Positions 12,001-24,000 of a stretch of 53,662 nucleotides of DNA are shown piece by piece. Location of the stretch: NCBI RefSeq assembly GCF_001949145.1, contig NW_019091382.1, positions 1,917,619-1,971,280 on the forward strand, read 5' to 3'. The position numbers and the translations under genes were made by a program. Below the pieces are notes generated by a model, which did not search any database, was not told where the DNA came from, and worked only from the letters and a program-made list of their open reading frames with translations. Position 1 is the stretch's first letter, and each line of letters opens with the position of its first letter. The stretch comes from Acanthaster planci (taxonomy: Eukaryota; Echinodermata; Asteroidea; Valvatida; Acanthasteridae).

Positions 12001-15000
12001 ACCGATAAGAAAACACCAAATCTCTTCAAAAACCGCCCAGGACCTCGTGCATGCTGCATCGCGGTGCATGCACTGCATCTACACCCACCGCGACATCCTA
12101 ACTGCTGCTGCGTGCCCATTCATGGACAGTCCCATTGCTGACTTTTCCCAATAACCATGTGACCACAAAAACTGATATGTCATTTTCAAGATGTATTTTT
12201 TTTGCGTTGGGGAGATGTTAATTATATATAACGGGTTTGCCCTTACCCAACGTATATTAATAAACACTGTATGCTCAGTGCTTGTCCGAGAACTGGTCGG
12301 CTGGCCGGTGTCACCGGCCACCGGCCAGCCGACCCCGGCAAGCTCGGTGGTCGAGTGGTTAAGACGTCTGCACTAGTAAGCAGGAGGTCGTGGGTTCGAG
12401 TCCCACNNNNNNNNNNNNNNNNNNNNNNNNNNNNNNNNNNNNNNNNNNNNNNNNNNNNNNNNNACGTTGGGTAAGGGCAAACCCGTTATATATAATGATA
12501 TGTCATTCAAAAGCCAAGTGAAAACAGATCCGACATGTGTCAACATGTACAAAGATGTACGAAGATACACATAAAATTTGAGCAGCTGATTTTTTTTATC
12601 AATTGAAAGAAACCTTTAGGTAACAAAATACTACCTGTAGTATCTCAATGTTGATTATTTGTGTCACTACAATCAGTACAATGTCACCACAGCAAAGCCA
12701 CGCAAGCATGGCTCACCATGGTGAGCAGATGCTCACGATCGCGCTGCATGGACAGCCCAGTGTGTGTCTGCACTCTGTGTGATCAGGATGGCCGGCCAAT
12801 CACAGAGGCCTTGCGATGTGGTTTCGTTTGCTTTTTTTTTTTTAAAGAATCTGATTTTCCAAAGTAAAATGTGCTGTAACCGCAATCATTTCACATGCTT
12901 TATATGGTTCTTGGGGCCGAAAATCATGAGCGTTACATGTTTATCCCACAAAGCACTGTAAATGGGAACACTATAACCACATAAAAATGTACAGAGTGAA
13001 TGGGCGTACAGTTGGAGATATGAAAATAGAGCGTAATATCGATAGGAGTGTTATATCAGGGAACGCCAGAACGGGAATCTACTGTATTCAATTCCCACAG
13101 GCCCAACATCCCATATTTGCTTGTAAACAAAGACAATGAATGCCAAATAAAACCAAAATTTTGTGCTTCCTGATGGGTTTCTCAAAATGCTCCTATATGT
13201 TCTATAAAAACATCCAAATTAAAGAAAACTTAAGCCCATAGAGAAATCTAACAAGGATTAACCCTCCTATGCAAAGACACATTCTAGATACAGTTGTCAT
13301 ACATGCATCAGTCAAAATCAGTCAAATTTCCCATATGAGTCTTTGTACTGGGGCAAATCAAGTGGAAGGAAATTTTGACAGTTACAGCAAAAGGAGGGTT
13401 TTGAAGAAAACCTAAGCACATGAAAAATTAACAAGGATTCATAAATGTGTGCTCAAATCATTTAACTGATCTTTTGCCAGTTTTCTTTATACATGCAATC
13501 TGTCACCACAAAATGAATTGAAAGTCAGGATTTTCAAAACTGAGATGTATATTTGAATTCGGCACAAAAAGAGCTTTCCAATGGTATAAGCATGTAACAC
13601 TTGGGGTAACAGTAATGTGACAATGTGGCCTTATCCTGGTGGCTTTTTGCCTTTGTTTCTGACATTGTTTCAAATTGGTAAGAAACGGACATTTTTAAAT
13701 CTCTTATCCTGCTAAAAAAATGGGAATGAAGTAGGACACAGTTTCCTCTTTCAAAATACCACAAAAACCCACAACTAAACATCCCCTAAGTTTTTTTACT
13801 TTGAACCACTGTAACAGGAAATAGTGCAGTGCAATTTTACGCTCATTTTGTCTTGACAGTTCACATACATGTATACATGTATTACATTTCCAAGATTAGC
13901 TGTGTACATCTGGTACAGAACAAGATACCATGAATAACATTCTTCAATTAATTGGAGGCTTTGCATGGTGGAGTATAGGTATTATTCTAGATTTGCAGAA
14001 CTTCAAAGGGCACATTACTAATGACCTTGGGATCAATGTGGGAACCATTGGGAAGAAGTGCATATCTCTACCACACACTAATGCTGACAAAAACTCCTTA
14101 CAAATGTTTCATAGCATCATTAGAACAGCTTAAAGCAGCCAAATTAAATCATGTCAAATGAAAATGTACCTGGGTTAGATGCAATGACAAGCTTCTCCAT
14201 TGCATTGGCCTTGGATGACAAGGGTGTCCCCACAGGAAATGTGAACAGCTGAAAAGAGTACATCGGTACACAAACATTAAAGTGCAACAAATGAAGACTG
14301 TCCGTTCCTCAAACAAACATATTTCTGTAAATCACCCATATACTATGAATACATACAAGTATTGCAAATCTGATGAACTGTGTTTGGCAGGCCTGTGTTT
14401 GGCATTTCCAAGAAATGAGTTCATACACAAAAGCCTTCAATGGTCTGTCATTCAGAAATCTTAGGCACTTATTTAATTTTGCACACCAGTAGTTGAAATA
14501 TTGGCAAAATGGTTCCAAGTTTAAATAAGTGCTTCAGTGAATGAGTAGCTAATAGTGCTCTTGCACCAAAGTGGGCTAATAAAGTTTGTCCAAGTTCTCT
14601 GCAAGTGATTTTTCTTTTTTCGATTATTAGAATTTTTAAAAAATATTTCATTTTAGCAATATTAGTACCATCTTAACCCAAAAAAAAGATTTTAAGATTT
14701 TTCAGTTCATATCCAAAAATGTAGGCTCAAAAAACTCTGCCATGTGTAGCCGTACACCTCAACTCCTCAAAGTTTTTTCCTCCAAGCATTTCTTACTCAC
14801 TGCATTGTGACCAACCATGAAGCAAATATCTTAAACAACTCAAATCACAAATTCATACCTTGCCAATGTCAGTTTTAGAGAAAATATCTTCTCCTGGGTG
14901 TGAAGTCGCAATGCTCTCACTCTCCAATGCATACTGTGACAACAATTGGGAATTGACTATGAAATTAAACGCTCTCAATATTGGAATAGTAATACACGAA

Positions 15001-18000
15001 TTAGCCAGAAAAGATTTGAAATTCACCAGGGGTGAGATTCGAGGAAAAGGAACTACGCACAAAGTTATCACTCACGATTTTGATAGCCACACAGTAGTCC
15101 ATGGTAAACATAACTGCGTAATGCTAAACAATCAGTTTTTTAAAAAAAATTAAAAACTTCTAGCTTTTATATTTTTGTAAAATTAATTTTTAAGGGAAAA
15201 AACTAAAAGATTACTGCCCTCTTTTTAGTTTATTGCAGTTGTGTCTGATATTTCATAACCTCCTTCCTTAACCAAAGCTCCCAAGCAATGGTAGCAGATG
15301 TACATTTTGGAACTCTTTCTTTCCCCTGATGTACCCTTCTGCTAAGCTGTGTTGAATGCAACCATGTAAATGTTTACTTAACCCTGAAACAGCTGCGGGA
15401 GGGAGGGGGAACAGTCTGCCTCTGAAAAGTTTTCCAGATTATTTAACCTCAAATATAGATACCCAACACTGCTGCAAAATCGGATGAACTAATGTGTGAA
15501 CAATGTGAAAATGATAAGTAGGAAGCATGACTAATCAAAAATCCCACCTTCATTCATGGATATTTCTTATACACGTTTGGAAATATGGAATTGAAACATT
15601 CTCCAATGGATGGAGAAACATGTACCCTCTCTCCAGACACCAATGATCAGCTGATCTGGACCCTTTTCAGACTATTTAACCTCGGATCGGGTCAATTGAT
15701 GTTCATCCAACAGCGCATTTAGCACCAATTACAATTAATGTTCAATTTTAGAGGTGGGAGGAAAACCCCGTATAAATGTTTTAGGGAAACCCACAGACTC
15801 AGGTAGGGACTGAAAACCCAATCCACATGTGGGCCAAGCCAGATTCGAACCCAACTGCAGCGGTGGAACGTGAGGAAAGCAAGACTACTCTTGGAAAGGG
15901 GGGGCAGAATCCCCCTCCCTGAGATGGTCCAGAATAACCACTCTTTAGGGTTAAAATCCATGCAGCTTAACCATGCACAGTAGGCATGCTTTGAGCTTCA
16001 GTTTAACAGGTCAGCTGTAATTGACTGCACCCATATTGTTCATTCACCTGTCCAAGTCTGCCTTGAAAACCAAGACCTGCAGTGAACATCCTTAAAGCTG
16101 AGTGTAACAGATTTGATACTGACTTTTTAGGTTTGAGAATTGGCTTCAAGGCTTGGGTTTTTGTCCGTTTCTTTTGGGTTTTCTTTTCTCCTTTTCTGGT
16201 GTGGTACTGATCTCACTTGAGTTCAAAATGTTTTCTTTGGTTCACTGTGGGTTTAAGTTGGTTACAATTTTTCTTTTATTTGGGGTCTTTTACAAATCAG
16301 TTCCTTAGGTCAGTAGTAAAGTTCAATATAAACGAAGTGTAGTTACTTTACTCATTACCAATAAGAGCTTTTTTAATGCAATTAAAGTATTTTTTTATTT
16401 TTCCAAAATCAAGCACTATTCTCTTTGTTTCTATTCTTCAACAAATCTTGTGACTCATTCTCGCTCATTCTCCTGGCTTGTTCTTTGTACTAAACTTGTA
16501 AAGCTAACACATTGACTGCCACGCATAATTTCAATGGGAAGTTCCCATTTGCCAAGCGTTGAACACATGCGCACATATTTAACCACTTCCTGCCGGGGCA
16601 ATTATCAATGTTGATGATGCTGGGCCGGGATATTTATCATTTTTTTCTGTTTTCAAAATTTTTAAAAAATTCCTATTTTCATTTACTGGACATTTACAAA
16701 CAGGACTGTCTGGTGTCCCCTCTAGCCTGACAGACAAAATCTATTGACGCCTGAGTATTTCAGCCAGACCCTGCAGCCTTGTAAAAGTAGCCCAGATTGT
16801 ACAGTTGTTACACCCCAGGTGACCGGTACAAGTGACCGTGAGGGTGCACATTAAAATCGTGACTCCAAACTACAAAAGAAGGAAACAGGCAGGCACTTGT
16901 AAGACATGTGTTGGGGTCGATGTTACTTCCACAAAGCATGGAGTTAGAATGACTCAGAACAAAGACTCCACACATGGCCCACAAGTGACCACACTGCCTT
17001 CCGGGAAGCATTACATAACACCGTGCTACTTCCTCTCTACAGCAGTTTCATGTCCATCACCACTCCTATACTGAACAGTTGTAGGATTATTTCCACTGTA
17101 CTAGCAGCAAGCACAATCGTGAAAAATGGGGGGGCATGTTCTTGAGATAAACAATGTGTACCTATTCCAGGCCCCTACACGGTGTTATATAACTTTCTTT
17201 TGTTCACGAACCTAGCTCAGTTTGCTGCAGACCTCTTTTCAAATGGGGCCAGATTAGCATGCAGCGGCGCTGTGTGGCTCATCGTTGCGGTGGTGGAGCA
17301 CTTTTGTCCCCGATGGTAATCCGCACGCTCTAAATGCCCCAAACTGTGGTATACTGTTTCAAAACAAGGCTGGATTATCACCATTTTTGAGAGTGAAAAA
17401 ATATCAGTAATTCCCAGCAGCGCGGTCTTTTGTTACGAGTACGGTTTTTTGTTAAAAGGCCCTATTCCCTTTATCCGAGTTCAGAGACCCCGGCCACGCA
17501 TATAAACCACACCTGTCTGGATCCGGAATCCCCGGCAGGGAGTGGTTAATAGGTACATGTATCTTTCCGGTGCTCATTTGGATATCAGCATTTTACACAT
17601 GTGTGTCCTCAACAATGCTAGCAGCATATTTGTCGTGTTCTTTGGTGATGCCAGTGTATTCAGTTTACATTATATTACAACAGCCTTTCATTTTCCCACG
17701 AGTATATTTGTAGTGGCAGAATCAAGTTCACCTGTTACTACGAACTTGTATACTCATAAGTCAGCAGTCATCAGGTGCTTTACTCCACTGAATCCTTCGA
17801 AAATAATCCAACACCACCTTGGGGGGCTTACCAGTAAGGCCTGACCGTTCTTCCCAGGGGAAGTTCGCTTGAGTCCGCGAACTTTTTTTTAACAAAAGAG
17901 CACTTGACAATGACAACCGTACGCGGCAAGAACGGTGTATGTTAATCAGCAAACATGAATATTCCGTTCACTTTGCGTTCATAACGCCCTACCCAAATTT

Positions 18001-21000
18001 AGGTCAGGTCATTTAAATATCAATGTCAACTGGAAAGTCCGCAATTGGAATGGCTGATTCCATGACCTGTGTGTACCAGAGAGTCTGGCCAATCCCTGAT
18101 TGGAATGGACTGTTCATTATAATCATCGGCTGTTATGCTAATCCGAGTTTGGAACTCCTCACATAAAAGACTGTTACAGGTTCGGTGATGATAGTACATG
18201 TAAGCCCGTGCAACTAGTCAAATGTACATGTACGTACCCGCAACAACACAGCACCCGCCAGGCCTCGCAGAGCATGCAGGAGGGTTGAGGGTAACTTTCA
18301 ATAAAAATCAAGTTTAATACACATTTGATGTAAGAGTGGGAGAGCTATACTTTCCTCAATCCTATGAAATCCTTCTAAATCCACAGGGATTTTGAAGGAT
18401 CATTAGGGCTAGATTCCATTAATGTTTTTGAAAATTCTGAGAATATTGGATGAGGGCAAAGCTTTATGTTGCTCTAGAATTGTCAATTATAATTTGTAGT
18501 AAGGAGACATATTAGTTCACAAATATTAAATCATTTTAAAAAATGCACTTTACATGTACTTGAATTTTGGAAAAAGGAGAGTCAAGTTTTCATTCTTACT
18601 TGTTTCAATGTCTTTTCATGTTCTGGTAACAATGGCATATCTTTGCCTAATTCCAATTGTGTGGATCCATCATCCACTAGTTCCTGCTCTCCCCGTTCTG
18701 ATTTAGTTTCTCTCTCTTCTCCTTGTTGTTCATCATCCTCTTCAACCAGTTTGGTTATTCCACCTTCAACAATACCATGACGCAGGGATTTCTGCAGATC
18801 AGCAAGCCCTGCATCTTTTCGGTCCTGGTACAAAGCAATGATAGAATATACACGTACATTCACCTTTCATTACACACAATATATACAATTTCATTTCTAT
18901 TTACAATGTTGTGGAATTTATTAATAGCTAAATAACAATTTTACCTTTCACAACAAATACTCTGAAGTTTCCTTATAAACGTTTTTGTAATAGGCTGTTT
19001 GAAGTGGTAAGTACCTGTGACCAAAATGGTGCTGGTTGTAGGTGGGTCACATTCAGCATTAAACAAGTAACGTAGGAAACTGCTCTGCTTATGCTAGGGC
19101 TTGTTTCTTCCTTAAGATCCTAACAATCCTCAATCCTTCAAAATCCCCCAGGCTGTTTTGGAGGGTTTAGGCTGCATGGCAAAATTGCACAGCTGAATGC
19201 AAAGGATGCATTGTCTCAAGGTTGTGGGTCAGACCTTTCGTTATGTTCAGCCATGCATAAATGCCTACATTGTTTGTGAAATCTTTCATACTGCTCCAGG
19301 ATACAAAGTACAATTCCCACTGCCTCAACATAATGAGAGGAATTGCCGTAGGATTTTAAAGGACGAGGCAGTGGGCACCCCTACATAGAACATATTCGAG
19401 AAATATTGGAGGATTTTGGAGGACTGAGGCTGTATCCAATTTTGTTGAGGAGCAGTTGGAGGACTTTGGAGGACTGAGGCTGTATCCAATTTTGTTACGG
19501 AGCAGTTAGAGGATTTTGAAGAATGGAGGCTGTATCCTAGCCAAAGGGCCTAGGCAGTAAGGGTTAAAGAATCAATTAAGTAAGGCTTGTGGTTGCACCA
19601 TGTACAAGGAGGAATATCTTCTATGAGTGCGTGTTTCTGAGAAGAACTGATGGTGAACACTCAACATTCCAAACAGTATGCTCTGTTCATCTTCAGGAGA
19701 GTGACTCCTGGATGAATTTATAACCTAGATACATGTACAATGATTTTCAGAACATAAGATGCAGCTTATACATTGATTCTCACGCTAGAAAATGTATCTG
19801 TGGCTTAAATGCCAGGCAGCTTATATGGCAAACGTTGAAGGGTAAAATCAGGCACAAAAGCCATGGCCATGCCACGTGTACCACGTGCAAGTGGCGCATT
19901 CATGTTTTGGTTGGTTGCCGCTTACATCTGATACCTTGAACCATTTCAAGTTATTAACACAATTTATTGAGTCATGGAGTCACAAAACACTTACTTGAAA
20001 TGTGTATGTAATCTTAAACTTTATTTGCATTGATGTGGCAACATTTTTCGGTGATTATTTTCCCCCTTTTTAGTCATATCATGGTGCATTTTTTGCAGAC
20101 AAGGCTAAACAGGCTTTTACATGCCTGGGCTGTAGGAATGGAGTCTTCCTTGGCTGGCATCCACAGAGGCCCCCATTGACCAATGTCTGCTGGAGTGTCT
20201 GCCTTGATTTGTTAGTCCCAGAGCCACTCAAATTTTTCAGTATGGCCTTGGTAGTGATCCCAGGATTGTTGCAGGCCTCTCGTACAACTTTTCAGGCCAG
20301 TCTTGGCATCATCTTTGGCTTCTGACCACGTCCCTTGAGATTCTTGACGGTGTGGACCTCCTTGTATTTGTTTTTATGCATGTCCGTAAGTATTCATACC
20401 CCACGACTAATAACCAGTGGCATAGCCTTTGTTTGCAATAACAGCCTTTAAACGGTTCTGATAGTTGCTGATCAAGTTCCTACGGACCTCTATAGGAATT
20501 TTCACCCACTCCTCTTTTGCGAAGGTCTCCAAGTCCATGAGGTTAGAAGGTCTTCTTGCTGCAACTCCAACCTTAAGCTCTTGCCACAGATTTTCGATTG
20601 GGTTCAAATCTGGGATATGAATTGGCCAGTCCAAAAAATTAACATCGTTCTCCTTGAACCATTTCTTGACAATTTTCGCCGTGTGCTTGGGGTCGTTGTC
20701 CAGCTGCCCCAGGTCAAGTTTCTCTGCCGACTATGTTTGATATTTTGCTCCAATATCACGATGTATTGCTCCTTTTTAGGATGCAATTAACTTTGACGAG
20801 ATTGCTAGGCCCACTGGCGGAGAAATTCCCCAAAGCATGATGCTCCCGCCACCGTGCTTGACTGTTGGGACTGTGTTCTTCGGTTTGAACACTTCCCGTT
20901 TCCTTCTCCAAACGAATGCCACATCCTGTGCTCAAGAAGGTTCATTTTTGTCTCATCAGACCATAGCATTGATAACAAAAAGCTTCAATTTCTGTCAATA

Positions 21001-24000
21001 TGTGCTTTTGCGCAGGTTAAACGGGCTTTTACATGCCTGGGCTGTAGGAATGGAGTCTTCCTTGGCTGGCATCCACAGAGGCCCCCATTGAGCAATGTCT
21101 GCTGGAGTATCTGCCTTGATATGTTGGTCCCAGAGCCACTCAAATTTTTCAGTATGGCCTTGGCCTTGTTGCTGGCCTCTCGTACAACTTTTCAGGCCAG
21201 TCTTGGCATCATCTTGGGCTTCTGACCCCGTCCCTTGAGATTCTTGACGGTGTGAACCTCCTTGTATTTGTTGATTATACTTTGTACTGTTACCACTGAA
21301 ACTTGAAATTGCTTTGAAATAGCTTTATAGCCTTTTCCATCCTTGTGACCATTCAAGATGTGCAGCCAAAGGTCTTCACCCAGTTGTTTCTTCTTTGTCA
21401 TGTCAATGGTTGTGCTGCTGACCATGAAGTGAGACTGAAAGTACTGACTCCATTGAATTTAGGCAAATTTATTACAACACAGCTTAAATGATTTCATAAG
21501 AGTAGTAGAAAATTTTGGGATGACATTCATACCGATAACCACTTGTTCAAACACCAACAAAAGCCTGAATTTCATCATCAGTCATGGGGTATGAATACTT
21601 ATGGACATGCATAAAAACCAAAAATGTTGATTACATTTATGTAACTTTTAAGTCAAAAATAAAGAAACCAAAATTGCTGCATTGCTTTGTATTCTACAAT
21701 AATTAAAATGTAATAAAGTGTTCTCAGTCCTCTATTTCATACACTAAAATATGAAAATATCAATTTCCACATAGGGTCTGAATAATTTTGGGCTTAACCA
21801 TAACTTATTTATACCAAGATAGACAAACAAAATAACTTTTGGAAAGTTTGAATTGTCACTGAGAAATACATTGTGAAATCTGTTGCAACGGATTCGGGGG
21901 AAGGAAGGAACATTTCAAACGAAAGTAGATGGAGTCCCCAGAATGGCCAAGTTCGGAGGGGCATGGGTAAGGTTTGGGGTTAAAAAGTGAAAATGGAATC
22001 GTCTGCTCCACCGAGCGAAGGACAGCATGTAAAATGATTGTTTTCTGCAAAACTGTCTACTGGTTTGTGACATACATCTGTTATCATACTGATCAAATCC
22101 AAAACTATGCATAAAGGAATTCAAGACCCAGTCACTATCACCGTATCATGTTCGTACAATACATTCACATATCGCTTGTGATTTCTGTCATGTTCAGTAG
22201 TTTTGTGACGTTGGGCATCATTCGCAAAGTCTTCACAGATCGTTCGCATATCTTTCGTGAACAGGACTACGGAAATTGTGGATGTAGACTCTCTTCGTCA
22301 ATGGCTGCTTAATGTTTGTAAATCCTCAATTATCTGTGTAAGGACAGCACTCCCAAAAAGTATTTTTTTAAAGAAATATGCACCGTTTGCAAAGAATTAT
22401 TCGCATTAAATCCTTCACAAATAGTGTAGATATTTTTGATCGGTAGGGTACCATACTGTCTGATGTCTTCAACACGTAGTATTATGCTTTTATTCTAATG
22501 ATAAGGAGTTGAATGTCTCACCTGAATATTACTTGTCTGCAGAATACAATCCAGTGAGTACTTGAGTTTCTTTACACTACTGACCGTAGTTAAGACTGGA
22601 TGACTATATGCAGACCTCACAGGCTCCTATTAACGGATGCATAAACAAAATCACAAATCAATCCTACAATTCTATAAATAAATCAACAAATAAATTCTAT
22701 AAATATTGGATATGAGATGTGAAGTATATGCAAAATGTCAGATGTGCAATGGAAACACAGCTTTTCCCAGGGAAGACCCAAAAATAAATCTTTTTAATCT
22801 TTGACACTGCAACCTCTACAGTGCACTGTCTGCTGCAGCTACTGAAAAAACGTAAAACACAAAAAGTTATTAACTTTCTCAAGGATGGATTTGCACCGGG
22901 AAGATGTAAATTAATTTTGGATTTTTTGCCCTGCCCAATATGTGAACATCTTATAAACTTCTTGTGAGCATGGTTAAGTTTAGTTCCTGAAAAATCAACT
23001 ATCATGTAATAACCCAAATGCTCAACATTACTCACTAATTTTTGATTGCATTATAAAAATCAATCTAAAGATGAACAAACAGTAGATATGTGGACTCACC
23101 AAGTCATGTGTCCCCTGTTTTACCTCAATTGGAGCGTCTTCATTGAATCTGCTGAAATGTTTGTGAAATGTTCAAAAATGTAAAATGGAAGTAAGAAGAC
23201 TGCCTATGAGCCTCTCCCCCTTATATACACTGTATACTGTAGATACATGCATTTCACTACAAGCAGTGCCAAATTCCAGTATTAAGCATTGTAGGTGTAA
23301 AATTTGCCAAGCTATAACACAAAAATTAATTTACATCTGTACATGTAAAACACAGCAAAACTTCATAAATATTATTAGTGCTGTAGCCGAACCGCTGAAC
23401 TGAACTAAAAATCATTGAACATGGCACTTTCAAACCAAACTGAATCAAATCGAACCAAACTGGTTGATTTGGATGTTAGGCTTTAATATGGCATGGCATT
23501 ACTAGTGCACATAATGCATCCAAGAAAACTTGATAAAAAAAGCAAACACAACAAAAAATGGATAACGAGTTACAACGTTCCGGCGCTAGCGCTCAGCATA
23601 TGTGCATCAAGCAGCATGTATGAACATGTACACACGTACCGTTAATGTACACTATACATGTACAGTAAACTTACGGAGGCCTCACATCATGTAATGGTTG
23701 TAAAAGCATGTGATGAAAATTCACTAATAATCAACTTGAGAACATGCAACCTACAGCATTTCTGCTACACAACAAGTTTAAATTCTTACTACATTCAATT
23801 GTGCTTATGAATATTCAGATTAAGCACTATGTTTGCCTATCTCCGATAGCCATGCCCTTACATTCCACATTAGGCTACAATAGTTTCACAATTACGTCGT
23901 AAATGACCGTGCAAAACAAATTCTCATCGTGCTCGATCGAAAAAAAAAATGATTTTGCCAGGCGGGCCGGTGCAGCAATCCAGCAGATGACAAGATTTAG

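Larger units (their letters stand above)
12174..12507 (+). mobile_element. SINE-like insertion with tRNA promoter boxes and 33-base inverted repeats
   Basis: GATATGTCATT at 12174-12184 recurs at 12497-12507 as a likely 11-base target duplication. Inside are perfect 33-base inverted repeats (12221-12253 and 12464-12496), a GC-rich hairpin (about 12297-12332), and a tRNA-like head at about 12340-12406 with TGGTCGAGTGG (near A box) and GGTTCGAGTCC (B box). 57 Ns hide the rest of the tRNA-like part. It could instead be a tRNA gene or pseudogene caught in a foldback element. Confidence 0.6.
11728..13084. mobile_element. pogo/Tigger-like non-autonomous DNA element
   Basis: The ends are perfect inverted copies of CAGTAGATTCCCGTT, each flanked by TA, with partial match continuing inward (TATAGCG against CTGGCG). 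CAGT-starting ends and TA target sites are typical of the pogo/Tigger branch of Tc1/mariner. No transposase reading frame lies inside, so this is a deletion derivative. A second element (12174-12507) is inserted in it. Confidence 0.7.
9797..14169 (-). other. Intron 6 of the SLF2-like gene
   Basis: 4.4 kb intron. It contains a GTACTTGG-rich degenerate minisatellite, an ACATGTAC-rich tract and a Tigger-like element with a nested SINE-like insertion. 9950-10950, 11120-11720 and 13090-14160 show nothing recognisable. Confidence 0.6.
14934..18599 (-). other. Intron 4 of the SLF2-like gene
   Basis: 3.7 kb with a minus-strand SINE fragment and the longer piggyBac-type element. 15080-15650, 16000-16570 and 17940-18590 hold nothing I can name. 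Confidence 0.6.
18825..22521 (-). other. Intron 3 of the SLF2-like gene
   Basis: 3.7 kb with a 50-base minisatellite and the Tc1 complex. 18930-19400, 19545-20095 and 21800-22520 show no supported feature. Confidence 0.6.

Noticed and set aside
15719-15961. 80-codon minus-strand frame as a protein
   Set aside because: It overlaps the SINE tail, which explains its open sequence.
16811-17175. Insert in the longer piggyBac-type element as a functional zinc-finger gene
   Set aside because: Short, no start context and no complete Cys/His pattern; kept only as a possible transposase remnant.
17842-17936. Small element with ACCGTTCTT/AAGAACGGT ends around an AAGTTCGC hairpin
   Set aside because: Inverted ends are under 10 bases and no target duplication is visible; could be chance.
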